The notes: generated by a model from the letters alone, not told the origin. A stretch of 40,749 nt of DNA from Solirubrobacterales bacterium (GCA_019240015.1 JAFAZB010000078.1:1-40749); one strand, 5' to 3'. Counted from the first letter of the stretch, positions 1-8,658 are shown. Numbers and translations: made by a program.

Positions 1-158
1 GCGAGGACGGCACCTACATCGGTTTCGACGAGAACGCCGCGGTGCTGATCGACGCTCAGAACAACCCCCGCGGGACCCGCATCTTCGGTCCCGTCGCACG
101 CGAGCTGCGCGAGCGGAACTTCATGAAGATCGTCTCGCTGGCGCCCGAGGTTCTCTAA
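1..158 (+). CDS. rplN: 50S ribosomal protein L14 (uL14), C-terminal part
   Basis: The reading frame that starts at base 3 is open from the window edge to the TAA at 156-158 and gives the last 51 residues of L14. The endings '[13 protein letters not shown]' and '[12 protein letters not shown]' are the conserved L14 C-terminus. L14 binds 23S rRNA at the subunit interface. The gene is cut by the window edge, so its start is not visible. Its stop overlaps the rplX ATG by one base (TAATG), as expected for translational coupling in a ribosomal protein operon. Confidence 0.95.
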   Translation, partial: EDGTYIGFDENAAVLIDAQNNPRGTRIFGPVARELRERNFMKIVSLAPEVL

Positions 159-490
159 TGCCGCGACGCATCAAGGCAGATGACCAGGTGGTCGTGATCG
201 GCGGCAAGGATCGCGGCAAGCGTGGCAAGGTGCTTCGCGTGGAACCCAAGCAGCATCGCTGCTACGTGGAGGGCCTGAACATCGTCAAGCGCCACCAGCG
301 CCCCCGGCAGGTCGCCGGCGCTCAGCGCGCCGAGCAGGTCGGCGGCGTGATCGAGAAGGAGGGCCCGATCCACCTCTCGAACGTGATGCTGCTCGATCCC
401 AAGGACGGCAAGCCGACGCGCCTCGGGGTGGAGATCGCAGACGGCAAGCGCTACCGGACCGCGAAGCGCAGCGGCCAGCGGGTGGACTGA
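158..490 (+). CDS. rplX: 50S ribosomal protein L24 (uL24)
   Basis: This is a 110-aa protein with the KOW motif near the N-terminus ('[19 protein letters not shown]', about residues 9-27), typical of L24, which initiates 50S assembly. The middle segment '[11 protein letters not shown]' and the later '[18 protein letters not shown]' are also family hallmarks. Length is normal. The ATG overlaps the rplN stop by one base and its own TGA overlaps the rplE ATG (TGATG), placing it firmly in the spc operon. Confidence 0.97.
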   Translation: MPRRIKADDQVVVIGGKDRGKRGKVLRVEPKQHRCYVEGLNIVKRHQRPRQVAGAQRAEQVGGVIEKEGPIHLSNVMLLDPKDGKPTRLGVEIADGKRYRTAKRSGQRVD

Positions 491-1068
491 TGGCGGACGC
501 AAGGCTGAAGACCCGCTACCTGGAGGAGATCAGGCCGCGACTGGTGGAGCGGTTCGGCTACTCGACCCCGATGCAGGCGCCACGGATCGCGAAGGTCACG
601 GTCAACATGGGGGTCGGCGACGCCAAGCAGGACGCCAAGGTGCTGGAGGCCGCGACCGACCAGCTCGCGACGATCACCGGCCAGCGCCCCAACGTGCGGC
701 GGGCCCGCAAGTCGATCGCGCAGTTCAAGATCCGCGACGGGATGCCGGTGGGGGTCGCGGTGACGCTCCGCGGCGAGCGCTCCTACGAGTTCCTCGATCG
801 CCTGATGTCGGTCGCGATCCCCCGCATCCGCGACTTCCGGGGGCTGAACCCGCGCGCGTTCGATGGCCGCGGAAACTACTCATTGGGGGTCCGCGAGCAG
901 ATCATCTTTCCCGAGGTCGACTACGACGCGATCGACCAGATCCGCGGCCTGGACATCACGATCACCACCACCGCCGAGACCGACGAGGAGTCGTTCGCGC
1001 TGCTGGAGGCGCTGGGGATGCCGTTCTCCAGGGAAGGCCGCCCCCAGCAAGTCGCGAGCGTTAGCTAG
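490..1068 (+). CDS. rplE: 50S ribosomal protein L5 (uL5)
   Basis: A 192-aa protein beginning '[18 protein letters not shown]' with the L5 signature '[15 protein letters not shown]' and the C-terminal '[15 protein letters not shown]'. L5 binds 5S rRNA and contacts the P-site tRNA. It is slightly longer than the usual 179-187 aa because of a short C-terminal tail ('[10 protein letters not shown]'). It starts inside the rplX stop and is followed 8 bp downstream by rpsZ. Confidence 0.97.
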   Translation: MADARLKTRYLEEIRPRLVERFGYSTPMQAPRIAKVTVNMGVGDAKQDAKVLEAATDQLATITGQRPNVRRARKSIAQFKIRDGMPVGVAVTLRGERSYEFLDRLMSVAIPRIRDFRGLNPRAFDGRGNYSLGVREQIIFPEVDYDAIDQIRGLDITITTTAETDEESFALLEALGMPFSREGRPQQVASVS

Positions 1069-1076
1069 AGGAGCCG

Positions 1077-1262
1077 ATGGCAAAAGTCTCACAACGAGTC
1101 CGCCAACGGCGGACGCCCAAGTACAAGACCAGGGGCTACACCCGGTGTCGCCGCTGCGGCCGCGCCCGCGCCGTGTACCGCAAGTTCGGGGTGTGTCGGA
1201 TCTGCCTGCGTGAGCTGGCCCACAACGGCTACGTGCCCGGGATGACCAAGTCGAGCTGGTGA
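1077..1262 (+). CDS. rpsZ: 30S ribosomal protein S14 type Z (uS14, zinc form)
   Basis: A 61-aa S14 of the short zinc-binding type. Two CxxC pairs (CRRC and CRIC) about 15 residues apart form the zinc site, and the C-terminus '[11 protein letters not shown]' is the conserved S14 ending. The position between rplE and rpsH is the standard one. A GAGG-like ribosome site lies just upstream ('tagaggagccgatgg'). Its short length and intact Cys ligands identify the zinc-dependent C+ form rather than the longer zinc-free form. Confidence 0.97.
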   Translation: MAKVSQRVRQRRTPKYKTRGYTRCRRCGRARAVYRKFGVCRICLRELAHNGYVPGMTKSSW

Positions 1263-1281
1263 GCGAGCCAGGGAGCACCCC

Positions 1282-1689
1282 ATGTCGATGACAGACCCAG
1301 TAGCGGATTTCCTGACTCGTCTACGCAACGCCGCCAAGGCGCAGCACCACGACGTCACGATCCCCTCCTCCAAGCTCAAGCGCGAGCTCGCGCGGATCCT
1401 CGCCGAGCAGGGCTACATCGAGGGCTGGGAGGTGCGGCCGCCCGAGCCCGGCCGCCCCGGCGAGCGGTTGACGGTGACGCTCAAGTACACCAGCGAGCGC
1501 CGGCCGGTGATCACCGGCATGCAGCGGGTCTCGCGCCCCGGACAGCGCACCTACGTCGACCATGCCCACATCCCCCGCATCCAGGGGGGGATGGGGACCG
1601 CGATCATCTCCACCTCCAAGGGCGTGATGACCGGCCACGAAGCTCGCCGCCAGGGGATCGGCGGCGAAGTGGTGGCCAGGGTCTGGTAA
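1282..1689 (+). CDS. rpsH: 30S ribosomal protein S8 (uS8)
   Basis: A 135-aa S8 starting '[17 protein letters not shown]', with the C-terminal '[31 protein letters not shown]' pattern (STSKG...A) that forms the 16S rRNA helix 21 contact. In Escherichia coli S8 also represses the spc operon by binding mRNA; I see no evidence for or against that here. ATG at 1282 is preferred over the in-frame ATG at 1288 because S8 proteins commonly begin MSMTDP. Confidence 0.97.
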   Translation: MSMTDPVADFLTRLRNAAKAQHHDVTIPSSKLKRELARILAEQGYIEGWEVRPPEPGRPGERLTVTLKYTSERRPVITGMQRVSRPGQRTYVDHAHIPRIQGGMGTAIISTSKGVMTGHEARRQGIGGEVVARVW

Positions 1690-1705
1690 TCCTGGGAAGC
1701 CCGCC

Positions 1706-2239
1706 ATGTCCCGCATTGGAAAGCAACCGATCCCCGTCCCGTCCGGTGTGACAATCGCCATCGAGCCCGAACGGGTCACGGTCAACGGCCCCAAGGGCGA
1801 GCTGACCGAGCGCGTGCCGCGCGAGATCGAGGTCGAGCACGTCGGCGAGGAGCTGCTGGTCAGGCGGCCGACCGACCGCGGCGAGCACCGCGCGCTGCAC
1901 GGCCTCACGCGGACGCTGGTCGCGAACATGGTCCAGGGGGTCACCGACGGGTTCGAGAAGCGGCTCGAGATCCAGGGCGTCGGCTACCGCGCGCAGCTCC
2001 GCGGCCGGGACCTGGAGCTGGCGCTCGGCTATTCCCACCCGGTGGCGGTCAAGGCGCCCGACGGAATCGAGTTCGAAGTGCCCCAGCCGACCCGGATCGT
2101 GGTCAGGGGCGCCTCCAAGCAGCAGGTCGGCGAGATGGCCGCCTTGATCCGCAAGCAGCGCAAGCCTGAGCCATACAAGGGCAAGGGGATTCGCTACGAG
2201 GGCGAGTACGTGGCCCGGAAGGTCGGCAAGCGGGCATGA
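1706..2239 (+). CDS. rplF: 50S ribosomal protein L6 (uL6)
   Basis: A 177-aa L6 beginning '[15 protein letters not shown]'. The second repeat carries the family signature '[14 protein letters not shown]' (about residues 155-168). L6 sits near the factor-binding site of the 50S subunit. The 79-bp gap to rplR downstream is longer than other gaps in this operon and holds only the strong rplR ribosome site. Confidence 0.97.
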   Translation: MSRIGKQPIPVPSGVTIAIEPERVTVNGPKGELTERVPREIEVEHVGEELLVRRPTDRGEHRALHGLTRTLVANMVQGVTDGFEKRLEIQGVGYRAQLRGRDLELALGYSHPVAVKAPDGIEFEVPQPTRIVVRGASKQQVGEMAALIRKQRKPEPYKGKGIRYEGEYVARKVGKRA

Positions 2240-2318
2240 GCGAGCCGAAGGCGAGCGTTCAACGGCGGCTGGAGGCCGGCGAAAGACATCAACAGCGCCG
2301 ACTGGAAGGAGGCAAGGG

Positions 2319-2669
2319 GTGCTATTGACCAAGCCCGAGCGGCGACTGCGTCGCCGCCGCCGGGTGCGCGCCAAGGTGCAAGGCACGGCACAGCGCCCGC
2401 GGATCTCGGTGTTCCGCTCCAACCGCGGCATCTTCGCGCAGCTGGTCGACGACGAGGCCGGCCGCACGCTGGCCGCGGCGAGCTGGACCGAGCCCGAGCT
2501 GCGCAAGCTGGCGCCGATGGATCAGGCCAAGCGCGTGGGCGAGCTGATCGCGCAGCGCGGCCAGCAGGCGGGCGTGCAGCGCGCGGTCTTCGACCGCGGC
2601 GGTTACAAGTACCACGGGCGGGTGAGGGCGCTCGCGGACGGCGCCCGCGAGGCCGGGCTGAGCCTGTAG
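2319..2669 (+). CDS. rplR: 50S ribosomal protein L18 (uL18)
   Basis: A 116-aa L18 that binds 5S rRNA. It carries '[23 protein letters not shown]', the central 'GELIAQRG' region and the ending '[24 protein letters not shown]', all hallmark L18 segments. The start is GTG at 2319, chosen because a near-perfect Shine-Dalgarno sequence (ggaaggagg, 2304-2312) lies 6 bases upstream. It directly precedes rpsE in the standard order. Confidence 0.96.
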   Translation: MLLTKPERRLRRRRRVRAKVQGTAQRPRISVFRSNRGIFAQLVDDEAGRTLAAASWTEPELRKLAPMDQAKRVGELIAQRGQQAGVQRAVFDRGGYKYHGRVRALADGAREAGLSL

Positions 2670-2691
2670 CCCGCTACCCTGGAGCACTTCG

Positions 2692-3276
2692 ATGGCGACA
2701 CGCGACCGATCAGTTTCATCAACCGGGCTCGACCTCCAGGAGCGGGTGGTCGAGATCAACCGTGTCGCCAAGGTGGTCAAGGGCGGGCGGCGCTTCTCGT
2801 TCACCGCGCTGGTCGTGGTCGGCGACGAGCGCGAGGTGGTTGGAATCGGCTACGGCAAGGCCAACGAGGTCCCGGTGGCGATCCAGAAGGGGGTCGAGCG
2901 GGCCAAGAAGAACCTCTACCGCGTGCCCAAGCACGGCTCGACGATCACCCACCAGACGACCGGCGTGTTCGGCTCCGGCCGAGTGTTCCTGAAGCCCGCC
3001 GCCCCCGGCACCGGGGTGATCGCGGGCGGTGGCGTGCGCGCGGTGCTCGAGCTGGCGGGGATCCACGACATCCTCTCCAAGAGCCTCGGCTCCCAGAACC
3101 CGATCAACCTCGTCAAGGCGACGATGGCCGGGCTGGAATCGCTGCGCACCCCCGACGAGGTGGCCGAGCTGCGCGGGCTGTCGATCAACCAGGTGCTGGG
3201 GCTGAGCTCGGAGAACGGGGAGGCCGCGGCGGACGCGCCGGCGGAGCAGCCGGAGGCGGCGCAGGAGCGCTCGTGA
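2692..3276 (+). CDS. rpsE: 30S ribosomal protein S5 (uS5)
   Basis: A 194-aa S5. The S5 N-terminal dsRBD-like domain shows '[25 protein letters not shown]' and '[17 protein letters not shown]'; the C-terminal domain shows '[19 protein letters not shown]'. S5 shapes the mRNA entry channel and affects decoding fidelity. An acidic Ala/Glu-rich tail of about 20 residues follows the conserved core, common in actinobacterial S5. Its TGA overlaps the rpmD GTG by 4 bp. Confidence 0.97.
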   Translation: MATRDRSVSSTGLDLQERVVEINRVAKVVKGGRRFSFTALVVVGDEREVVGIGYGKANEVPVAIQKGVERAKKNLYRVPKHGSTITHQTTGVFGSGRVFLKPAAPGTGVIAGGGVRAVLELAGIHDILSKSLGSQNPINLVKATMAGLESLRTPDEVAELRGLSINQVLGLSSENGEAAADAPAEQPEAAQERS

Positions 3277-3455
3277 GTGCGCTGCGCGTCACCCAGCGGC
3301 GGTCCCGCAACGGCGCCGACAAGCGCCAGCTCGACACGCTGCGCTCGCTCGGCCTGCGCCGGATCGGGCACACCGTGGAGCACCCAGACTCTCCCCAGCT
3401 CCGGGGCATGATCCACAAGGTCAGGCACCTGGTCGAGGTCTCCGAGGAGTCCTGA
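3273..3455 (+). CDS. rpmD: 50S ribosomal protein L30 (uL30)
   Basis: A 60-aa L30 with the conserved core '[37 protein letters not shown]'. It starts with GTG overlapping the rpsE stop (GTGA) and ends in TGATG with rplO. Length and order are canonical for the spc operon. Confidence 0.96.
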   Translation: MSALRVTQRRSRNGADKRQLDTLRSLGLRRIGHTVEHPDSPQLRGMIHKVRHLVEVSEES

Positions 3456-3946
3456 TGCCCGACTCGGAGCGGATCGGACTACACAACCTGAAGCCCGCCC
3501 CGGGAAGCCGTCGCCCGCGCAAGCGGGTCGGGCGGGGCGAGGGCTCGGGGACCGGCAAGACCGCGGGCCGCGGCCAGAAGGGCTGGGGCTCGCGCTCGGG
3601 CGCCAAGCGGCGCGCCCGCTTCGAGGGCGGCCAGAACCCGATCCACATGAGGATGCGCAAGCTGCGCGGGCCGCACATGAAGAAGTCGATGCCCTTCGAG
3701 CCGTTCCGGACCCACACCCAGCCGGTCAACCTGCTCGACCTCGAGGCGCGCTTTGACTCCGGCGAGGCGGTCACGCTCGAGGCGCTGCGCGCCAAGGGAC
3801 TGGCGACCCGCAAGCAGGTGCCGGTCAAAGTGCTCGCCAAGGGCGAGCTGAGCAAGCCGCTGACGGTCCACGCGCACACGTTCAGCGCCGCCGCGCGCGA
3901 GCGGATCGAAGCGGCGGGCGGAACCTGTCAGCTGATCGAAGCGTGA
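3455..3946 (+). CDS. rplO: 50S ribosomal protein L15 (uL15)
   Basis: A 163-aa L15. The N-terminal Gly/Arg/Lys-rich extension ('RVGRGEGSGTGKTAGRGQKG') reaches into the 50S core; the globular part ends 'ERIEAAGGTCQLIEA', the typical GG-x3-C/I end. It overlaps the rpmD stop by one base and precedes secY by 10 bp. Confidence 0.97.
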   Translation: MPDSERIGLHNLKPAPGSRRPRKRVGRGEGSGTGKTAGRGQKGWGSRSGAKRRARFEGGQNPIHMRMRKLRGPHMKKSMPFEPFRTHTQPVNLLDLEARFDSGEAVTLEALRAKGLATRKQVPVKVLAKGELSKPLTVHAHTFSAAARERIEAAGGTCQLIEA

Positions 3947-3956
3947 GCGCGGCGCG

Positions 3957-5237
3957 ATGATCTCCACGATCCTCGGAGCCTTCAGGGTCGGCGAGATCCG
4001 CAACAAGGTCCTGTTCACGGCCGCGATCCTGGCGCTCTACAGGCTGGGAACCCACATCCCCGCGCCGGGGATCACCGCCGGGGCCGCCAACGCGATCGAG
4101 AAGAGCCTCGGCTCGAGCGGGATCTTCGGGCTGCTGAACCTGTTCTCCGGCGGCGGCCTGGGGCGGATCGCGATCTTCGCGCTGGGGATCATGCCCTACA
4201 TCACCGCCTCGATCATCCTCCAGCTGCTGCAAGTGGTGGTCCCCTCGCTCGAGAAGCTCCAGAAGGAGGGCGAGGTCGGGCAGGCCAGGATCACCCAGTA
4301 CACCCGCTACCTGACCGTGGGACTGGCGTTCGCCCAGTCGATCGGCTACGTGTTCCTGTTCCGCAGCTTCGAGAAGCAGGCCGGCACGACGCTGATCGCC
4401 AACTTCACGCTGCTGAAGGTGTTCCTGATCGTGATCTCGCTGACCGCGGGGACGGTGCTGCTGATGTGGATGGGCGAGCTGATCACCCAGCGGGGGATCG
4501 GCAACGGAATCTCGCTGCTGATCTTCGCGAGCATCGTCTCGCGGATCCCCACCGGCGTGAACTCGTGGTGGACCAACCCGGATCAGGTGTTCCGGGTGAT
4601 CATGCCGTTCATCGCGATCGGCGTCGTGGCCGCGGTGGTGTTCGTCCAGGAGGGCCAGCGCCGGATCCCGATCCAGTACGCCAAGCGGGTGATCGGCCGG
4701 CGGATGACCCAGGGCGGTCAGACCTACCTGCCGCTGCGGGTCAACATGGCGGGCGTGATCCCGGTCATCTTCGCCGCCAGCGTGATGGCGATCCCGCCCA
4801 CGATCGGCCAGCTGGTGGGGCAGAACCGCAACAACTTCGCGACCCACCTGGCGAGCTTCTTCAGCCCCCAGGGGTGGCACTACGTGCTCGGAGAGAGCAT
4901 CTTCATCATCTTGTTCACCTACTTCTACACGGCCGTCACGTTCAACCCCGTGGATCAGGCCGACAACCTCAAGAAGTACGGTGGCTTCATCCCGGGGGTA
5001 CGACCAGGGCGGCCCACGGCCGAGTTCCTCGACCGCATCCTCGCGCGGCTCACGTTCCCGGGGGCTTTGTTCCTCGCTGCGATCGCGGCCCTGCCGACGA
5101 TCCTCATCAACCAGACCAACGCGAACTTCTTCTTCGGCGGCACCTCGATCCTGATCGTGATCGGCGTCGCGCTCGACACGATGAAGCAGCTCGAGGCGCA
5201 GTTGATGATGCGCAACTACGAGGGCTTCCTGAAGTAA
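3957..5237 (+). CDS. secY: Protein translocase subunit SecY
   Basis: A 426-aa membrane protein forming the Sec channel through which secreted and membrane proteins pass. About ten hydrophobic segments are visible. Family signatures include 'LGIMPYITASIILQLL' in the second transmembrane region, 'GNGISLLIFASIV', 'YLPLRVNMAGVIPVIFA', the cytoplasmic 'DNLKKYGGFIPGVRPG' and the C-terminal 'MRNYEGFLK'. Length is normal. It lies in its conserved position at the end of the spc operon, ahead of adk and map. Confidence 0.98.
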   Translation: MISTILGAFRVGEIRNKVLFTAAILALYRLGTHIPAPGITAGAANAIEKSLGSSGIFGLLNLFSGGGLGRIAIFALGIMPYITASIILQLLQVVVPSLEKLQKEGEVGQARITQYTRYLTVGLAFAQSIGYVFLFRSFEKQAGTTLIANFTLLKVFLIVISLTAGTVLLMWMGELITQRGIGNGISLLIFASIVSRIPTGVNSWWTNPDQVFRVIMPFIAIGVVAAVVFVQEGQRRIPIQYAKRVIGRRMTQGGQTYLPLRVNMAGVIPVIFAASVMAIPPTIGQLVGQNRNNFATHLASFFSPQGWHYVLGESIFIILFTYFYTAVTFNPVDQADNLKKYGGFIPGVRPGRPTAEFLDRILARLTFPGALFLAAIAALPTILINQTNANFFFGGTSILIVIGVALDTMKQLEAQLMMRNYEGFLK

Positions 5238-5249
5238 CGTGCAGCGGCG

Positions 5250-5924
5250 GTGGCGGAGCTAAACCTTCTCCTGTTCGGCCCGCCTGGAGCGGGCAAGGGC
5301 ACCCAGGCCGACCGCCTGCAGGCCGACTTCAGCCTGCCGTTCATCTCCACCGGCGACATGCTGCGCGCCAACGTCAAGGACGGCACCGAGCTCGGCCAGC
5401 AGGCCAAGCAGTACATGGACGCCGGCGATCTGGTCCCCGACGAGCTGATCGTGGCGATGGCGGCCGAGCGGCTGCGCGAGCAGGATGCCCGCGATGGGTT
5501 CATCCTGGACGGCTTCCCGCGCAACCTCGAGCAGGCCAAGGCGCTCGACGAGCAGCTCTCCGAGCTGCGCCGCCACGTGACCGCCGCGTTGCTGATCGAC
5601 GTCTCCGACGATGAGGTGGTGCGGCGGATCTCCGGCCGGCGGGTGTGCGTCAAGGCCGGCCACAACTACCACGTCGAGTTCGACCCTCCCAAGCGCGAGG
5701 GCGTCTGCGATCAGGACGGCTCGCGGCTGGTGCAGCGGGACGACGACAAGGACGAGGTGGTACGCAAGCGGCTGGAGGTCTACCACGAGCAGACCGAGCC
5801 GCTGGTCGAGTACTACGACGAGCAGGGCGTGATGCGCCGGATCGACGGGACCCGTAGCCCCGCCGACGTGCACGATCACATCCGGGCGGTGATCGCCACG
5901 CTGCGGCTCGAAGAGGACGTCTGA
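5250..5924 (+). CDS. adk: Adenylate kinase
   Basis: A 224-aa cytoplasmic enzyme interconverting ATP + AMP and 2 ADP. The P-loop 'GPPGAGKGTQ' is near residue 9, the AMP-binding 'STGDMLR' follows, and 'DGFPRN' precedes the lid. This is the long-lid form. In zinc-binding family members the lid has CxxC...CxxC/D; here the first pair reads C-V-K-A and the second C-D-Q-D, so one Cys is replaced by Ala and one by Asp. Tetrahedral zinc binding is therefore doubtful. Start is GTG 12 bp after the secY stop. Confidence 0.97.
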   Translation: MAELNLLLFGPPGAGKGTQADRLQADFSLPFISTGDMLRANVKDGTELGQQAKQYMDAGDLVPDELIVAMAAERLREQDARDGFILDGFPRNLEQAKALDEQLSELRRHVTAALLIDVSDDEVVRRISGRRVCVKAGHNYHVEFDPPKREGVCDQDGSRLVQRDDDKDEVVRKRLEVYHEQTEPLVEYYDEQGVMRRIDGTRSPADVHDHIRAVIATLRLEEDV

Positions 5925-5928
5925 CCCG

Positions 5929-6705
5929 GTGATCATCAAGAAGAGCCCCGCGGAGATCGAGCGAATGGCCGCGGCGGGGGCGATCCTGGTCAAGACGATG
6001 AACCTGCTGGCCGCCAAGATCCGCCCCGGCGTGAGCACGCACGAGCTCGATCAGGCCGCCGAGCGCTTCATCCGTTCCCAGGGCGCGGAGCCGGCGTTCA
6101 AGGGCTACCGGGGCTTCCCGGGCTCGATCTGCACCTCCCCGAACTCGATGATCGTGCACGGCATCCCCGGCCCCTACAAGCTCGCACGGGGCGACATCCT
6201 GTCGGTCGATGTGGGGGTGGTCCTCGAGGGCTGGGTCGCGGACGGCGCCCGCACGTTCCCGGTCGGCCCGGTCACCCCGATCGCCCACCGGCTGCTGGCG
6301 AGAACCGAGGAGGCGCTCCACATCGCGGTCGGGCAGTGCCGGGCCGGCAACCGCCTGGGGGACGTCTCGCACGCGATCCAGAAACACGTCGAAGCCGCCG
6401 GGCTGGCGATCGTCCGCACGCTGGTGGGCCACGGGATCGGGCGCAGCATGCACGAGGATCCCCAGATCCCCAACTACGGCCGCCCGGGCAGCGGGCCCTG
6501 GCTCGAGGAGGGGATGGTGCTGGCGGTCGAGCCGATGGTGACCGCCGGCCGCCACGCGGTCCGGGTCGGCGAGGACCACTGGGCGATCTACTCCCAGGAC
6601 GGCTCGCTGGCGGCCCACTTCGAGTTCACGATCGCGATCACCGGCGCCGGCCCACGGATCCTGACGCCCTGGCACGAGGCGGGCAACGGGCGCGCCGCGG
6701 CTTAG
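5929..6705 (+). CDS. map: Methionine aminopeptidase, type I
   Basis: A 258-aa enzyme that removes the initiator methionine from nascent proteins. All five metal ligands expected for the family can be located: D94 and D105 ('[16 protein letters not shown]'), H168 ('GHGIG'), E201 ('VEPM') and E232 ('HFEFT'). The last motif is usually EHT; here Phe replaces His, which is not a metal ligand in the family. GTG start 4 bp after adk. In most bacteria infA follows, but here a palindrome array follows instead. Confidence 0.96.
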   Translation: MIIKKSPAEIERMAAAGAILVKTMNLLAAKIRPGVSTHELDQAAERFIRSQGAEPAFKGYRGFPGSICTSPNSMIVHGIPGPYKLARGDILSVDVGVVLEGWVADGARTFPVGPVTPIAHRLLARTEEALHIAVGQCRAGNRLGDVSHAIQKHVEAAGLAIVRTLVGHGIGRSMHEDPQIPNYGRPGSGPWLEEGMVLAVEPMVTAGRHAVRVGEDHWAIYSQDGSLAAHFEFTIAITGAGPRILTPWHEAGNGRAAA

Positions 6706-6720
6706 TCCGGGGAGCATGCC

Positions 6721-6792
6721 CGCCGGCGCGCATGCGCGCCGGCGCCGGGCCGCGCATGCGCGGCCCGGGGGGTCGGCGCATGCGCCGACCCC
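6721..6792 (+). repeat. Three abutting perfect 24-bp palindromes
   Basis: Three exact inverted repeats lie edge to edge at 6721-6744, 6745-6768 and 6769-6792, each 24 bp, each centred on CGCATGCG. The outer arms differ between units (cgccgg.., ccgggcc.., ggggtcgg..) but each stays perfectly self-complementary, so the arms change in a compensated way while the centre and the 24-bp length are fixed. No coding frame across the element looks like a protein. It could fold as three hairpins in RNA, act as a terminator/attenuator after map, or be a dispersed palindromic element; the sequence alone does not decide. Confidence 0.9.
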
Positions 6793-6795
6793 TGC

Positions 6796-6937
6796 TAATA
6801 TGAGCCGTTGCGCTTGCAGCGCAAACCCCACCTTGCGCTGCAGGCTAATCCTCGGCGCGGTAGCGGCGACTGCACCGGTCGCCAGAGCCGCGCCGAAGGA
6901 ACCACTGAAGATAACTCACGACGAGAGCGAAGCGAGC
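6796..6937 (+). promoter_or_regulatory. Putative promoter and structured leader of the rpmJ-rpsM-rpsK-rpsD-rpoA-rplQ operon
   Basis: A -10-like TAATAT is at 6796-6801, so transcripts could start near 6808. Downstream, TTGCGCT (6808-6814) pairs with AGCGCAA (6818-6824); alternatively TGCAGCGCAA (6815-6824) pairs with TTGCGCTGCA (6833-6842). Both pairings use 6818-6824, so they exclude each other. A third hairpin follows: TCGGCGCGG (6852-6860) with CCGCGCCGA (6888-6896), and an inner stem GGCGAC/GTCGCC (6865-6870 with 6878-6883). No matching -35 is evident. In other bacteria S4 represses the alpha operon through its leader; a similar role here is inference. Confidence 0.5.
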
Positions 6938-7051
6938 GTGAAAGTAAGACCGTCGGTCAAGCCGATGTGCGAGAAGTGCAAGATCATCCGCCGCCACGGG
7001 CGGGTGCTGGTGATCTGCTCGAACCCCCGTCACAAGCAGCGGCAGGGGTAG
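6938..7051 (+). CDS. rpmJ: 50S ribosomal protein L36 (bL36)
   Basis: A 37-aa L36 ('[20 protein letters not shown]...') too short for the ORF track as a separate entry; it is the C-terminal end of the listed 6716-7051 frame. Zinc ligands C11, C14, C27 and H32 are all present, making this the C+ form. Start is GTG at 6938, fixed by the near-invariant MKVRPSVK N-terminus. The gene ends in TAG five bases before the rpsM start. Confidence 0.96.
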   Translation: MKVRPSVKPMCEKCKIIRRHGRVLVICSNPRHKQRQG

Positions 7052-7056
7052 CGGCG

Positions 7057-7440
7057 GTGGCGCGCATCTCGGGCGTGAACATCCCCCTCAACAAGCGGGT
7101 TGAGGTTGGTCTCACGTACATCTACGGAATTGGGCGCTCGCGCTCGTGCGAGCTGCTGGCCAGGGTGGGAATCGAGCCGGACCGCAAGGTTCGCGACCTC
7201 ACCGAGGAAGAGGTCGTCAAGCTGCGCGACCTGATCGACGGCTCGCTGATGGTCGAGGGCGACCTGCGCCGGGAGCGCTCGCAGAACGTCAAGCGCCTCC
7301 AGGAGATCGGCTCCTACCGCGGCCTGCGCCACCGTCGCGGCCTGCCAGTGCGCGGTCAGAACACCAAGACCAACGCGCGCACGCGCAAGGGACCGAAGCG
7401 GATGCAGGTGGCGGGCAAGAAGAAGGCCGCCAAGAAGTGA
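7057..7440 (+). CDS. rpsM: 30S ribosomal protein S13 (uS13)
   Basis: A 127-aa S13 starting with GTG at 7057 ('[26 protein letters not shown]'). The track entry from 6808 is an upstream extension in the same frame. The helix-two-turn-helix part and the C-terminal '[24 protein letters not shown]' signature that threads to the P-site tRNA are intact, followed by a Lys-rich tail. It follows rpmJ in the canonical alpha operon order. Confidence 0.96.
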   Translation: MARISGVNIPLNKRVEVGLTYIYGIGRSRSCELLARVGIEPDRKVRDLTEEEVVKLRDLIDGSLMVEGDLRRERSQNVKRLQEIGSYRGLRHRRGLPVRGQNTKTNARTRKGPKRMQVAGKKKAAKK

Positions 7441-7489
7441 GCGCAAGCGAACGGTTGAGAGAGGCCGGAGGCCGAACAGCCCCATCAGA

Positions 7490-7512
7490 CCGCGGGTCCG
7501 GACGACCCGCGG
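7490..7512 (+). promoter_or_regulatory. Hairpin overlapping the rpsK ribosome-binding site
   Basis: CCGCGGGTC (7490-7498) pairs perfectly with GACCCGCGG (7504-7512) across a 5-base loop. The 3' arm takes in the first two bases of the Shine-Dalgarno GGAGG (7511-7515) that sits 7 bases ahead of the rpsK ATG. Folding in the mRNA would partly mask the ribosome site, so it could modulate rpsK translation or couple it to rpsM. This is read directly from sequence; function is inferred. Confidence 0.55.
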
Positions 7513-7522
7513 AGGACTCCTG

Positions 7523-7918
7523 ATGCCGGCTCCCCGACGTCCCCAGCGCGGCCGCCGTCGCGTCCGCAAGAACATCCCGGTCGGCCAGGCCCACATCAAG
7601 ACCTCGTTCAACAACACGATCGTGTCGCTGACCGACCGCGAGGGCAACGTGATCGCGTGGGAGTCGGCCGGCGGCGCCGGCTTCAAGGGCTCGCGCAAGT
7701 CGACGCCGTTCGCCGCCCAGGTGACCGCCGATGCCGCGGCCCGCAAGGGGCTCGAGCACGGGCTCCAGAAGGTCGAGGTGTTCGTCAAGGGCCCCGGCTC
7801 GGGCCGCGAGACCGCGATTCGCTCGCTGCAGGCCGCCGGGCTCGAGGTGACAGGCGTCAAGGACGTCACGCCCCAGGCCCACAACGGCTGCCGGCCACGT
7901 AAGCGGCGGAGGGTCTGA
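7523..7918 (+). CDS. rpsK: 30S ribosomal protein S11 (uS11)
   Basis: A 131-aa S11 with '[30 protein letters not shown]', '[21 protein letters not shown]' and the C-terminal '[18 protein letters not shown]' signature. S11 sits on the 30S platform near the E site. The ATG at 7523 has a good GGAGG site at 7511-7515. rpsD follows after a 31-bp gap. Confidence 0.97.
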   Translation: MPAPRRPQRGRRRVRKNIPVGQAHIKTSFNNTIVSLTDREGNVIAWESAGGAGFKGSRKSTPFAAQVTADAAARKGLEHGLQKVEVFVKGPGSGRETAIRSLQAAGLEVTGVKDVTPQAHNGCRPRKRRRV

Positions 7919-7949
7919 TGGCGGCCATGACCTCGCGGAGGCACCGCTG

Positions 7950-8570
7950 ATGGCGCGCGACACCGGAGCCCAGTGCAAGCAGTGCCGGAGGGAGGGCCAG
8001 AAGTTGTTCCTCAAGGGCGAGCGCTGCCTGACCGACAAGTGCGGCGTCGAGCGCCGCTCCTACCCTCCGGGCGAGCATGGCCGGGGGCGCCAGAAGCAGA
8101 GCGAGTACCGCGTCCAGCTACGCGAGAAGCAGAAGGCCAGGCGCTATTACGGCGTGCTCGAGAAGCAGTTCCGGATCTACTACGAGAAGGCCTCGCGCCA
8201 GACCGGCGTGACCGGCGAGAACCTGTTGCGAATGCTCGAGTGCCGGTTCGACAACGTGCTGGTCAGGCTGGGCTTCGCGGCTTCGCGCCGGCAGGCGCGG
8301 CAGCTGATCCTGCACGGCCACTGGACGGTCAACGGGCGCCGCGTCAACATCCCCAGCTACCAGCTGCGCGACAACGACGTGATCGCGATCCACTCGCGCT
8401 CCAGCGCGACGCAGGTGATCCGCGACGCGACCGAGTTGACCGGACAGGTGCCGGCCTGGCTCCAGGCGGACCACGACTCGCTGACTGCGAAAGTGCTGCG
8501 CAAGCCCGAGCGGCGCGAGATCGCCGCCCCGGTGCAGGAGCAGCTGATCGTCGAGCTGTACTCGAAGTAG
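7950..8570 (+). CDS. rpsD: 30S ribosomal protein S4 (uS4), zinc form
   Basis: A 206-aa S4, a primary 16S rRNA binder and, in other bacteria, the translational repressor of the alpha operon. The N-terminus carries C9-x2-C12 and C26-x4-C31, so this is the zinc-binding C+ paralogue. The S4 RNA-binding domain is seen as '[39 protein letters not shown]'. It lies between rpsK and rpoA as usual. Confidence 0.97.
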   Translation: MARDTGAQCKQCRREGQKLFLKGERCLTDKCGVERRSYPPGEHGRGRQKQSEYRVQLREKQKARRYYGVLEKQFRIYYEKASRQTGVTGENLLRMLECRFDNVLVRLGFAASRRQARQLILHGHWTVNGRRVNIPSYQLRDNDVIAIHSRSSATQVIRDATELTGQVPAWLQADHDSLTAKVLRKPERREIAAPVQEQLIVELYSK

Positions 8571-8658
8571 ATGACCTTTCGCCGCGCCGGCGTTCAGGGT
8601 GGGCGCGGCCTGACAGCCGTCCGGGCGGCGGCAGGAACCCACGACGTTAGGACCCCCG

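Noticed and set aside
4466-5614. 382-aa plus-strand ORF overlapping secY and adk
   Set aside because: It runs through two intact conserved genes in another frame and shows only Arg/Gly/Pro-rich low-complexity sequence.
6716-7051. 111-aa frame reading through the palindromes into rpmJ, including a signal-like stretch from ATG 6800
   Set aside because: The N-terminal part is palindrome translation, the ATG overlaps the -10 box, and L36 proteins begin MKVRPSVK at GTG 6938.
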